Shown here: positions 1-5,271 of the stretch, one piece after another
How the letters are laid out: the number at the start of each line of letters is the position of its first letter
Numbering within the stretch: the first letter of the stretch is position 1
From: an uncultured Clostridia bacterium
Lineage (GTDB): Bacteria; Bacillota; Clostridia; Christensenellales; Borkfalkiaceae
NCBI GenBank assembly: GCA_900548845.1
Contig: URMI01000067.1
Coordinates: forward strand, 1-6,241
Reading direction: 5' to 3'
DNA: 6,241 bases
Made by a program: the position numbers and the translations under genes
The notes under the pieces: model-generated
What the model was told of the DNA's origin: nothing
Seen by the model: the letters and a program-made list of their open reading frames with translations, nothing else
Database searches by the model: none

Positions 1-11
1 TCTTCCGATCT
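1..11 (-). other. Illumina adapter remnant at contig end
   Basis: The first 11 bases, TCTTCCGATCT, are identical to the 3' end of the common Illumina TruSeq adapter; read on the minus strand they are AGATCGGAAGA, the usual start of adapter read-through. They sit at the very edge of the window and interrupt an open reading frame that should continue as potD. This is seen directly in the sequence; that it is untrimmed library sequence and not genome is an inference, but a strong one. The stretch should be masked. Confidence 0.88.
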
Positions 12-27
12 AGATGCGCTTTTTCAT
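12..27 (-). CDS. potD: Start of the next pot operon gene, probably potD (truncated by contig end)
   Basis: An ATG at 27-25 overlaps the potC stop by 4 bp (ATGA), as at the other two junctions of this operon, and has a good ribosome binding site, AAGGGGG at 41-35, with 7 nt spacing. Only five full codons survive, reading MKKRI, which fits the basic n-region of a signal peptide. The frame then runs into a TAG at 12-10 that is formed partly by adapter bases and is not a real stop. In potABCD operons the gene after potC normally encodes the periplasmic or lipoprotein polyamine-binding protein PotD, so that identity rests on gene order alone; the protein itself is not in the window. Confidence 0.65.
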
Positions 28-833
28 GCGTTGACCCCCTTGTTTTCCTGTTTTTTCCTGCCCGTCAGGTTGGCGGTGAGCACGACGATGAGGATGATGA
101 CGAAGATGACGGTCGTGAGCGCCCAGAAGGAGGAGAGCGTCTCCGCCGTGTGGACGTTGCCCTTCATCGTCGCGTTGTAGACGTACGTCGAGATGGTGCT
201 GAACGTGGAGGGCTTGCAGTAGCTCGTGATGATGTAGTCGTCGAGCGAAAGCGTGACGGCGAGCATGAAGCCCGAAATGATGCCGGGCACGATCTCGGGC
301 AGCACCACCTTGAAGAGCGCCTTCATGGGGCTTGCGCCGAGGTCGAGGGCGGCTTCATACAGGCTGTGGTCCATCTGCTTGAGTTTGGGCAGCACGGAGA
401 GCACGACGAAGGGAGTGCATAGCACCATATGCCCGACGACGAGGGTGAAATAGCTCTTCCCGACGCCGATGGCGACGAAGGTGATGGCGAGCGCCAAGGC
501 CGTCACGATCTCCGCGTTGATGACGGGGATCTGATTGACGCCGTTCATGAGGGCGCGCGTGCGGCGCTTGGAATAGAACATCCCGATGGCGCCCGCCGTT
601 CCCAACACGGTGGAAAGCGCCGCGGCAACGAGCGCCAGAACGACGGTGTTGCCGATCATTTCGAGGATGGCGGGGTCGCCGAAGAGCTTTGCGTAGTGTT
701 TGAGGGAGAACTCGCCCATGGGGCCGAGGGTATCCACCTCGTTGAAACTGTACACGGCAAGGAGCAGGATGGGGGCGTAAAGAAGGAGCAGGATGAGCCC
801 CACATAGAAGGCTTTTAAGCACTTTTTGATCAT
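24..833 (-). CDS. potC: Spermidine/putrescine ABC transporter permease PotC
   Basis: This 269-aa inner-membrane permease forms, with PotB, the channel of a polyamine importer. It has a hydrophobic N-terminal segment (about residues 9-29), further membrane segments near 60-85, 105-123, 128-148, 183-203 and 236-255, and the cytoplasmic coupling loop EAALDLGASPMKALF starting at residue 160 and ending in LPEIVPG, which is the EAA motif that docks on the ATPase. The length is normal for PotC. The start ATG overlaps the potB stop (ATGA, 830-833) and is preceded by AAGGGGG at 848-842 with 8 nt spacing, so translation is probably coupled. The phrase SLDDYIITSY after the EAA loop is typical of PotC/PotI-like permeases. 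The substrate is inferred from family and operon; closely related subfamilies carry other compounds, so the exact polyamine is not proven. The last codons overlap the start of the following gene. Confidence 0.93.
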   Translation of the reverse strand: MIKKCLKAFYVGLILLLLYAPILLLAVYSFNEVDTLGPMGEFSLKHYAKLFGDPAILEMIGNTVVLALVAAALSTVLGTAGAIGMFYSKRRTRALMNGVNQIPVINAEIVTALALAITFVAIGVGKSYFTLVVGHMVLCTPFVVLSVLPKLKQMDHSLYEAALDLGASPMKALFKVVLPEIVPGIISGFMLAVTLSLDDYIITSYCKPSTFSTISTYVYNATMKGNVHTAETLSSFWALTTVIFVIILIVVLTANLTGRKKQENKGVNA

Positions 834-1618
834 ACCGTCGTCCCCCTTACGTTATTTTCCGATTGGAAGCCGCCCGTCAGCAGCGTGGAGGCAAGGACGA
901 TGACGAGCAGGATGAGCGCGATCATCGAACCCATGTGCCAGTCCGTGCCGAAGTACGTTTCGATGAATTTACCGATGATGGTGACCTTGGAGTTGCCCAG
1001 CATGTCCGAAACGACGTAGTTGGTCATGGAGGGGAGGAACACCATCGTCATGCCGCTCAAAACGCCCGGCAGGGAGAGGGGCACCGTCACGCGCGTGAAG
1101 GTCGTGAAGGAATTGCCGCCGAGGTCCGCGCTCGCTTCATACAGACTATTGTCGATCTTGGAGAGCGTCGTATAAAGGGGCAGGATCATGAAGGGCAGGA
1201 AGTCATATACCATGCCGAGGATGGTGTTGAAGTAGTTGGCTTCGCCGAGCATCCCCGCCCACGCCAGGATCTCGCGCAATGCGTTGACGCGCAGGACGAA
1301 GTTGATCCACATGGGCGTCACGAAGAGAAGGAGCAGGATATACTTCTTCTGCATCTTGCTGCGCGCCAAAATGTAGGCGACGGGATAGGCGATGACGAGC
1401 GTGACTGCCGTCGTCAGGAGCGCGATGACGAGCGAATAGACGATGGTCGAAAGCTTGGTGGGGTCGGAAAAGAACTTCCCGAAGTTGACGAAGGAGAAGT
1501 GCATCTCGTCATCCGTGAAGGCGTAAAATACGATCACGAGCATGGGGATGATGACGAAGCACACGAGGAACACGGCATAGGGGATGCCGAGCGTCTTGCG
1601 GCTGAAGCGAAGTTTCAT
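830..1618 (-). CDS. potB: Spermidine/putrescine ABC transporter permease PotB
   Basis: This 262-aa integral membrane protein is the partner permease of PotC. Membrane segments are visible at about residues 12-34, 60-85, 93-112, 130-150, 185-205 and 231-250. The EAA coupling loop begins EASADLGGNSFTTF at residue 161 and ends in VPLSLPG near 184. The segment TPMWINFVLRVNA (101-113) and the phrase FLPSMTNYVVSDMLG (194-208) are characteristic of PotB-type subunits. The start ATG at 1618 overlaps the potA stop by 4 bp, with GGAGG at 1630-1626 and 7 nt spacing. Its length is a little shorter than the E. coli protein but normal for Bacillota. It acts in the cytoplasmic membrane with PotA bound on the inner face; PotD would deliver the substrate from outside. 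The specific substrate is inferred from family and context. Confidence 0.93.
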   Translation of the reverse strand: MKLRFSRKTLGIPYAVFLVCFVIIPMLVIVFYAFTDDEMHFSFVNFGKFFSDPTKLSTIVYSLVIALLTTAVTLVIAYPVAYILARSKMQKKYILLLLFVTPMWINFVLRVNALREILAWAGMLGEANYFNTILGMVYDFLPFMILPLYTTLSKIDNSLYEASADLGGNSFTTFTRVTVPLSLPGVLSGMTMVFLPSMTNYVVSDMLGNSKVTIIGKFIETYFGTDWHMGSMIALILLVIVLASTLLTGGFQSENNVRGTTV

Positions 1619-3117
1619 CTCTTTTCCTCCGCAGGCTTCAAGGTGAGCTTTATTTTATCTTTGGGGATGACGACGGAAACGTAGTCGTTCTCGTTCCAAA
1701 GATCGGGCGTCGCGAGGACGAAGTCTTCCTCCTCTTCGGGCGTTCTGACGATGAGGCGGTAATGGTCGCCCTTGTAGATCATCGAAATGATGTGCCCCAT
1801 CGTGCCGCCCGCATTCTCGTCGTCCGAGATGGTGATGTCGGCAGGGGAGACTTCGACGCGCACTTCGGTACCCGTGAGGTCGATCTTCTCGCCCTCCTTC
1901 GTGATGAGGTATTCCTCCTCGTCGAGATGGCTGCCGGGATACAGCTGCGTGACGTCGCATTCGAATTCGCCCTCTGCGAATTCCACCGTGTTGCGCTTGG
2001 TGATCACGCCGTCGAAGATGTTCGTCGTGTGGCGCTGCGCCATCAGGTGGATGGCGTCGGGCGCGATGTTCATGCCGATGAGATCCCCGACGCAGCGGCT
2101 CTGCGTGCTCTGGATGACGAACTCGAACTTGCCGACTTCGACCGTGATCTCGTAGTGAATGCCCTTGAAGACGACGGAGATGACCTTGCCTTTGAGCATG
2201 CCCTCCTCGGGCGCACACATTTCGATATCTTCGGGACGGACGACGACGTCCACCTTCTCGTTGACTTCGAAATCGTCGACGCAGGCAAAGTCCTTGCCGC
2301 AGAAGCGCACCTTGCGGGGGGCGACCACCGTGCCGATGATGATGTTGCTCTCGCCGATGAAGTCGGCGACGAAGGCGTTGGCGGGTTCGTCGTAGATGCC
2401 CTTGGGCGTGCCGATCTGCTGCACCACGCCGTCCGCCATGACGACGATGGTATCCGACATCGTGAGCGCCTCCTCCTGGTCGTGCGTGACATAGATGAAG
2501 GTGATGCCGAGGCGCTTGTGCATCTCTTTGAGCTCGATCTGCATCTCCTTCCTCATCTTGAGGTCGAGTGCGCCGAGGGGCTCGTCGAGGAGCAGAATTT
2601 CGGGCTCGTTGACGATGGCGCGGGCGATGGCGACGCGCTGCTGCTGCCCGCCCGAGAGGGTGGAGACGGCGCGCTTTTCAAAGCCTTCGAGATCGACGAG
2701 CGCGAGCGCCTTTTTCACCTTCTCTGCGATCTCCTTTTTGGAGAGCTTTTCCTTCTTCGAATACCGATCGCCCTTGTCGTTTTCGTAAGTATTCACGACC
2801 TTCTTGCAGCGAAGCCCGAAGGCGATGTTTTCGAACACGTTGAGGTGGGGGAAGAGGGCATAGCGCTGAAACACCGTATTGACGGGGCGCTTGTTGGGGG
2901 GGAGCAGGGAAATATCCTTGCCGTTGAGCAAAATTTTCCCGCTCGTAGGGAGGTCGAAGCCCGCGATCATGCGCAGCGTCGTCGTCTTTCCGCAGCCCGA
3001 GGGGCCGAGGAAGGTGATGAACTCACCCTTGTTGACGTAAAAGCTGACGTTGTCGATGACGAGGGCGTCGTCGTAGTACTTGACGACATTCTTGAGTTCG
3101 ATGATGTGTTCTGCCAT
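1615..3117 (-). CDS. potA: Polyamine ABC transporter ATP-binding protein PotA, with duplicated C-terminal domain
   Basis: This 500-aa ATPase powers the PotBC importer. The nucleotide-binding domain has Walker A GPSGCGKTT (38-46), Q-loop glutamine 84 in VFQRYALFP, signature LSGGQQQ (154-160), Walker B ILLLDEP (174-180) and H-loop histidine 212 in THDQEEA. Compared with the E. coli protein as I recall it (378 aa), there is a charged insertion of about 18 residues around 107-124, before the signature motif. The C-terminal part is about 130 residues too long because the TOBE-type regulatory domain occurs twice, at about 257-362 and 365-492. The start at 3117 is chosen for AAAGGAG at 3129-3123 with 5 nt spacing and for homology starting MAEHIIELKNV; the frame stays open 97 codons further upstream but there it runs through the regulator's stop and coding region. 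The stop overlaps potB. The transporter role is confident; the function of the second TOBE unit is unknown. Confidence 0.95.
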   Translation of the reverse strand: MAEHIIELKNVVKYYDDALVIDNVSFYVNKGEFITFLGPSGCGKTTTLRMIAGFDLPTSGKILLNGKDISLLPPNKRPVNTVFQRYALFPHLNVFENIAFGLRCKKVVNTYENDKGDRYSKKEKLSKKEIAEKVKKALALVDLEGFEKRAVSTLSGGQQQRVAIARAIVNEPEILLLDEPLGALDLKMRKEMQIELKEMHKRLGITFIYVTHDQEEALTMSDTIVVMADGVVQQIGTPKGIYDEPANAFVADFIGESNIIIGTVVAPRKVRFCGKDFACVDDFEVNEKVDVVVRPEDIEMCAPEEGMLKGKVISVVFKGIHYEITVEVGKFEFVIQSTQSRCVGDLIGMNIAPDAIHLMAQRHTTNIFDGVITKRNTVEFAEGEFECDVTQLYPGSHLDEEEYLITKEGEKIDLTGTEVRVEVSPADITISDDENAGGTMGHIISMIYKGDHYRLIVRTPEEEEDFVLATPDLWNENDYVSVVIPKDKIKLTLKPAEEKR

Positions 3118-3164
3118 TGGTTCTCCTTTTGTATTCCTTGTTATCTCACTTATCAAAACGCCCG

Positions 3165-3197
3165 AAAAAACGCTCCCTATATTATATGGTATAGAGA
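3165..3197 (-). terminator. Weak terminator or attenuator-like hairpin before potA
   Basis: On the minus strand TCTCTATA (3197-3190) pairs with TATAGGGA (3181-3174) over 8 bp, with one G-U pair and an 8-nt loop, and a run of six Ts follows after three bases (3170-3165). The geometry is that of an intrinsic terminator, but the stem has only two G-C pairs besides the wobble, so it would be inefficient. It could trim transcripts from the regulator promoter so that less potA than regulator message is made. A TATAAT lies inside it, so part of the symmetry may be chance. Confidence 0.4.
3181..3186 (-). promoter_or_regulatory. Possible -10 box of a potA promoter
   Basis: A perfect TATAAT lies 64 bp upstream of the potA start. 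There is no TTGACA-like -35 box at 15 to 19 bp (the 17-bp position reads CCGAGG) and no TG extension, so if it is a promoter it is weak or activator-dependent. It could equally be part of the hairpin at 3165-3197. Confidence 0.3.
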
Positions 3198-3217
3198 CTG
3201 ATTCCTCGGGCGGGATT

Positions 3218-3754
3218 TTAAAAGTTGGGCGGCGTGGACACCCACAAAAATTTGGCCTTTCCGCGCCCCTTGTTGACGATGTAGTGCTCCTTCCCCGCCG
3301 AGAAGTAGAAGCTCTCGCCCTTTTTACAGATCTTGCTGCGGTCGGCTCTGACGACGGCGATGCGCCCCTCCAGCACGTACCCGAATTCCTCGCCTTCGTG
3401 GGGGACATCCTCGGGTGTCTGAGCGCCCGGTTCGAGTTCCACGAGCACGGGCTCCATCATGTTTTTCTGCGCGTTGGGGATGACCCATGTCCACAGCATC
3501 CCTTCCGACTGCTTTTCGATGTACTCCTCTTTCGTGAAGACGATCTTTTCTTCCGCCTCTTCATGGAAGAAGTCCGCAAGATCGCTCCCGAGCGCCGTCA
3601 GAAGGTCGGAAAGCGTCGCGATGGAAGGGCTTGTGAGGTCGTTTTCGAGCTGCGAGATGTATCCCTTCGTCAGCTCGCAACGGTCGGCAAGCTCCTCCTG
3701 CGTGAGGTTCTTTTTGAGCCGCATCTCTTTGAGTTTGCTTCCGAGTTCTATCAC
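3218..3754 (-). CDS. XRE-family regulator with C-terminal cupin sensor (PuuR-like), likely polyamine-operon regulator
   Basis: The product is 178 aa. Residues 5-60 are an XRE/Cro-type helix-turn-helix domain (LTQEELADRCELTKGYISQLEN, recognition helix around 28-37), and residues 103-176 are a cupin_2 barrel with PHEGEEFGYVLEG (118-130; H119 and E123 are possible ligand residues) and GESFYFSAGKEHYIVN (H157). This HTH-cupin layout and length match the PuuR family, whose E. coli member responds to putrescine. Start choice: GTG at 3754 has AAAAGGAG (3771-3764) at 9 nt; an upstream extension to TTG at 3859 has no ribosome binding site, would start about 5 nt from the predicted transcript start and encodes no domain. 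The gene lies 100 bp upstream of potA on the same strand, so it probably controls the transporter. That role, and the ligand, are inferred; repression versus activation is not visible. Confidence 0.88.
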   Translation of the reverse strand: MIELGSKLKEMRLKKNLTQEELADRCELTKGYISQLENDLTSPSIATLSDLLTALGSDLADFFHEEAEEKIVFTKEEYIEKQSEGMLWTWVIPNAQKNMMEPVLVELEPGAQTPEDVPHEGEEFGYVLEGRIAVVRADRSKICKKGESFYFSAGKEHYIVNKGRGKAKFLWVSTPPNF

Positions 3755-3763
3755 GCTTTTACG

Positions 3764-3771
3764 CTCCTTTT
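3764..3771 (-). promoter_or_regulatory. Ribosome binding site fixing the GTG start of the XRE-cupin gene
   Basis: AAAAGGAG on the minus strand lies 9 nt before GTG 3754-3752. No other candidate start in this frame (TTG 3859) has a comparable site, so this decides the start of the regulator. Confidence 0.8.
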
Positions 3772-3780
3772 CGCCTTCTT

Positions 3781-3797
3781 GTTTAGTAAAAATAAAC
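3781..3797. promoter_or_regulatory. Operator-like dyad 1, GTTTA-N7-TAAAC
   Basis: GTTTA (3781-3785) and TAAAC (3793-3797) form a perfect 5-bp inverted repeat with 7 bp between the arms, 27 bp before the regulator's GTG and inside its predicted leader. A second dyad with the same arms and the same spacing lies at 3841-3857, centres 60 bp apart. XRE regulators bind as dimers to dyads of about this size, so autoregulation is the natural reading. Binding is inferred. Confidence 0.6.
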
Positions 3798-3803
3798 TTT
3801 TGC

Positions 3804-3824
3804 CCGTGTTTTGCAAAACCACGG
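3804..3824. repeat. 21-bp near-perfect palindrome between the two operator-like dyads
   Basis: CCGTGTTTTG (3804-3813) and CAAAACCACGG (3814-3824) are inverted copies apart from one unpaired C at about 3819; the central GTTTTGCAAAAC is a perfect 12-bp palindrome. It could be a third protein-binding dyad or, in the leader RNA, a hairpin. There is no T-run after it on either strand, so it is not a terminator. Confidence 0.6.
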
Positions 3825-3835
3825 TAAAAATAAAC
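3824..3835. repeat. Second copy of direct repeat GTAAAAATAAAC
   Basis: The 12-mer GTAAAAATAAAC occurs at 3786-3797 (spacer and right arm of dyad 1) and again at 3824-3835, 38 bp apart, flanking the 3804-3824 palindrome. Its TAAAC (3831-3835) also pairs in the opposite sense with GTTTA at 3841-3845. The repeat adds half-sites to the array in the regulator leader. Confidence 0.6.
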
Positions 3836-3840
3836 CTTAA

Positions 3841-3857
3841 GTTTACGATTCCTAAAC
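3841..3857. promoter_or_regulatory. Operator-like dyad 2, GTTTA-N7-TAAAC
   Basis: GTTTA (3841-3845) and TAAAC (3853-3857) repeat dyad 1 exactly in arms and spacing, while the 7-bp spacer differs (CGATTCC against GTAAAAA), as expected for a selected binding site and not for a simple duplication. It lies just downstream of the predicted transcript start (about 3864), a position where a bound repressor would block the regulator promoter. Confidence 0.65.
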
Positions 3858-3870
3858 AAAGAACGTGGGA

Positions 3871-3899
3871 AGTATAGTGGATTTGCGTTAAAATGTCAA
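3871..3899 (-). promoter_or_regulatory. Sigma-A promoter of the XRE-cupin gene (and possibly the pot operon)
   Basis: On the minus strand TTGACA (3899-3894) and TATACT (3876-3871) are separated by exactly 17 bp: a consensus -35 box and a -10 box with one mismatch. The predicted start is near 3864, giving a leader of about 110 nt before the GTG, which contains the dyads at 3781-3857. It is the best-matching promoter in the window. Confidence 0.85.
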
Positions 3900-4002
3900 C
3901 TGTTTGAAGGCATGTTCTGCAACATTTTTCGCGGTTTTTCCGCTTTTTCGTCTGTTTGCGATATGTAAGGCAGGGGAGGGCGGAAAATTTGAAAAATGCC
4001 CC

Positions 4003-4031
4003 TTGATTTGCGGCGGGAAATATGGTATAAT
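4003..4031 (+). promoter_or_regulatory. Sigma-A promoter with extended -10, upstream of the YitT-family gene
   Basis: TTGATT (4003-4008), a 17-bp spacer and TATAAT (4026-4031), the latter preceded by TGG, give an extended -10 promoter. The predicted start is near 4038, only about 17 nt before the ATG at 4055. It is divergent from the regulator promoter, with about 100 bp between the two -35 boxes; that stretch (3900-4002) holds only short AT-rich and G-rich tracts and no gene. Confidence 0.85.
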
Positions 4032-4054
4032 CGGAAAAAAGCATGGGGGAACAT

Positions 4055-5059
4055 ATGAAAAAAGAGTTGGTGCGGCGCGCCGTGTTCGACAGCGCCGTCA
4101 TGATCGTCCTTGCCGTCCTGTTTGCCTTCAACTACATGCTCTTTATCGTCAAGAACCAGTTCGCGCCCGCGGGCTTCAACGGCATCGCGACGATGATCGA
4201 GTATAAGACGGGCTTTTCCGTCGGGTACTTCTCGCTCATCATCAACGTTCCGCTGTGCCTTTTCGCGTTCTTTTTCATCGACAGAGGCTTTGCCGCCAAG
4301 ACGTTCATCTTCTCAGTCGTCTATTCGGTGGCGCTCCTCGTTCTGCAGACGGAGACCGTCTCTTCCGCCCTTGCTCAGTTCCAGTACGACGCGCAGGGCG
4401 TCGATACCATCTTCCCCGCCCTCATCGCGGGCGCGGTGGGGGGATTTGTGTACGGCCTGAGCTTCCGCCGCAACGCCTCGACGGGCGGCGCGGATGTCGT
4501 CGCAAAGTTCGTCAGCAAGAAAAATCCAATGCTCAATTTCTTCTGGATCAATTTTGCCATCAACGCGGTCATTGCGATTGCCTCCTACTTTGTCTATGCG
4601 GAGCCGGACGGCGCGGGCGGCTTCCTCTACGAATACAAGCCCGTGTGCCTGTGTATGCTCTACTGCTTCCTTTCGAGCATGGTGGGCAACAGCATCATCA
4701 AGGGCTCGAAGTCGGCGTATAAGTTCCTCATCATCACTTCGCATACCGAAGAGATCGAGCGGGACATCCTTGTAAAGCTCAAACACAGCGCCACCCGCAT
4801 CCACGCGGAGGGGGCATACAGCCACACTTCGCGCGACGTCCTTTTGTGCGTGGTCAACAAGCGTCAGCTCATCGAATTCCGCGATATTTTGGCGCAGTAC
4901 GACAATACGTTCTCCGTCGTCGAGACGGTCAACGAGATCTACGGCAACTTCGTCAACGTCAAAAAGGACGAGAATTGGGTGAAAAAGACGCTCGAAAAGG
5001 CGGAAAAAGTCATCGGCATCAAAGGCGAAGAAAAGCCGCCGCAGCCGCCCAAGCAATAA
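4055..5059 (+). CDS. YitT-family membrane protein (DUF161 + DUF2179)
   Basis: The 334-aa product has an N-terminal membrane domain with hydrophobic segments at about 13-32, 57-75, 82-98, 118-135, 163-181 and 195-212. It carries the two family signatures: FAPAGFNGIATMIEY near residues 36-50 and RRNASTGGADVVAKF at 138-152. Residues about 226-300 form the cytoplasmic DUF2179 domain (HTEEIERDILVKL, ending in VNEIYG), and a charged, proline-rich tail follows (300-334), so it is somewhat longer than the usual 280-290 aa. YitT proteins are widespread in Bacillota; their transport role is not firmly established. Start choice: ATG 4055 has GGGGG at 4045-4049 with 5 nt spacing and a 17-nt leader from the predicted promoter, while the in-frame ATG at 4043 would be almost leaderless. 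The gene is divergent from the XRE-cupin regulator, but no shared operator is visible near its promoter. Confidence 0.9.
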   Translation: MKKELVRRAVFDSAVMIVLAVLFAFNYMLFIVKNQFAPAGFNGIATMIEYKTGFSVGYFSLIINVPLCLFAFFFIDRGFAAKTFIFSVVYSVALLVLQTETVSSALAQFQYDAQGVDTIFPALIAGAVGGFVYGLSFRRNASTGGADVVAKFVSKKNPMLNFFWINFAINAVIAIASYFVYAEPDGAGGFLYEYKPVCLCMLYCFLSSMVGNSIIKGSKSAYKFLIITSHTEEIERDILVKLKHSATRIHAEGAYSHTSRDVLLCVVNKRQLIEFRDILAQYDNTFSVVETVNEIYGNFVNVKKDENWVKKTLEKAEKVIGIKGEEKPPQPPKQ

Positions 5060-5072
5060 CTTCCGCGAAAAG

Positions 5073-5100
5073 GCCCCCGATAGTCTCGGGGGCTTTTTTT
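5073..5100 (+). terminator. Intrinsic terminator of the YitT-family gene
   Basis: GCCCCCGA (5073-5080) pairs with TCGGGGGC (5086-5093) across a 5-nt loop, followed by seven Ts (5094-5100). It starts 14 bp after the stop codon, and both stem and tail are strong. Confidence 0.93.
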
Positions 5101-5109
5101 CTGTCGCCC

Positions 5110-5146
5110 GCCCCCAAAACTCCCCTGAAGCGCGGGGGCTTTTTTT
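5110..5146 (+). terminator. Second, backup terminator after the YitT-family gene
   Basis: GCCCCC (5110-5115) pairs with GGGGGC (5134-5139), then seven Ts (5140-5146). The loop is long (18 nt), so this is a weaker call than the one before it. The 3' arm and tail (CGGGGGC or GCGGGGGC plus Ts) resemble those of the first terminator, which suggests a degenerate duplicate. Confidence 0.6.
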
Positions 5147-5203
5147 CTGCAAAAAAATTTTCGGGAGGGGCAAAAAACCTGTTTAAGCCTTCCCTGAAAG
5201 CGG

Positions 5204-5211
5204 TATATTAT
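5204..5211 (+). promoter_or_regulatory. Candidate -10 region for the hsp20 gene
   Basis: TATATTAT (overlapping TATATT and TATTAT) lies about 61 bp upstream of the hsp20 start, in the only AT-rich stretch after the upstream terminators. The possible -35 (TTTAAG, 5182-5187) is poor. I see no CIRCE inverted repeat and no CtsR-type GGTCAAA repeat here, so how heat-shock control would act is not evident from the sequence. Confidence 0.35.
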
Positions 5212-5271
5212 AAGCGAAAAGACAAGGGCACCGACAAGGATGCCGATACCCCGGATAAGGAGATGATTTTT

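Larger units (their letters stand above)
3118..3217 (-). other. Regulator-potA intergenic region
   Basis: The 100-bp gap between the regulator stop and potA holds the potA ribosome binding site (3129-3123), a hairpin followed by six Ts (3165-3197), an isolated TATAAT (3186-3181) and a longer-range pair of 7-bp arms: CGCCCGA at 3212-3206 and TCGGGCG at 3165-3159, followed by TTTT. The same bases can therefore serve as terminator or attenuator structure or as promoter. No GTTTA-N7-TAAAC operator of the kind found in the regulator leader is present here. Whether potA is read from its own promoter or by read-through from the regulator promoter cannot be decided from sequence alone. Confidence 0.6.

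Noticed and set aside
863..1684. A 273-codon open frame on the plus strand opposite potB
   Set aside because: It is a low-complexity charged translation, a shadow of the permease codons; it has no promoter, ribosome binding site or recognisable family.
1762..3201. A 479-codon open frame on the plus strand opposite potA
   Set aside because: It mirrors the codon bias of potA, has an Asp/Glu/His/Val/Leu-rich composition without any domain, no convincing ribosome binding site, and lies wholly against a well-supported gene.
3118..3408. 97-codon N-terminal extension of the potA frame
   Set aside because: The extension runs through the regulator gene in another frame, while MAEHIIELKNV at 3117 has a clear ribosome binding site and matches the family start.
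3755..3859. 35-codon N-terminal extension of the XRE-cupin regulator from TTG
   Set aside because: There is no ribosome binding site, the start is almost at the predicted transcript start, and the stretch is occupied by operator-like dyads; the GTG at 3754 is well supported.
3912..3948. Small hairpins ATGTT-CTGC-AACAT (3912-3925) and GCGG-TTTTT-CCGC with T5 (3931-3948)
   Set aside because: Stems of 4 to 5 bp are expected by chance in AT-rich spacer; no gene on the plus strand ends here, so a terminator role is not supported.
4313..5173. A 286-codon open frame on the minus strand opposite the YitT-family gene
   Set aside because: It is a charged, repetitive composition typical of an antisense shadow and crosses the YitT terminators; no supporting signals.
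4846..5271. Upstream extension of the hsp20 frame
   Set aside because: It overlaps the end of the YitT gene and reads through two terminators; the Hsp20 homology and ribosome binding site place the start at 5272.
5147..5271. Heat-shock operators (CIRCE or CtsR box) upstream of hsp20
   Set aside because: I looked for the TTAGCACTC/GAGTGCTAA inverted repeat and for GGTCAAA tandem boxes and found neither.
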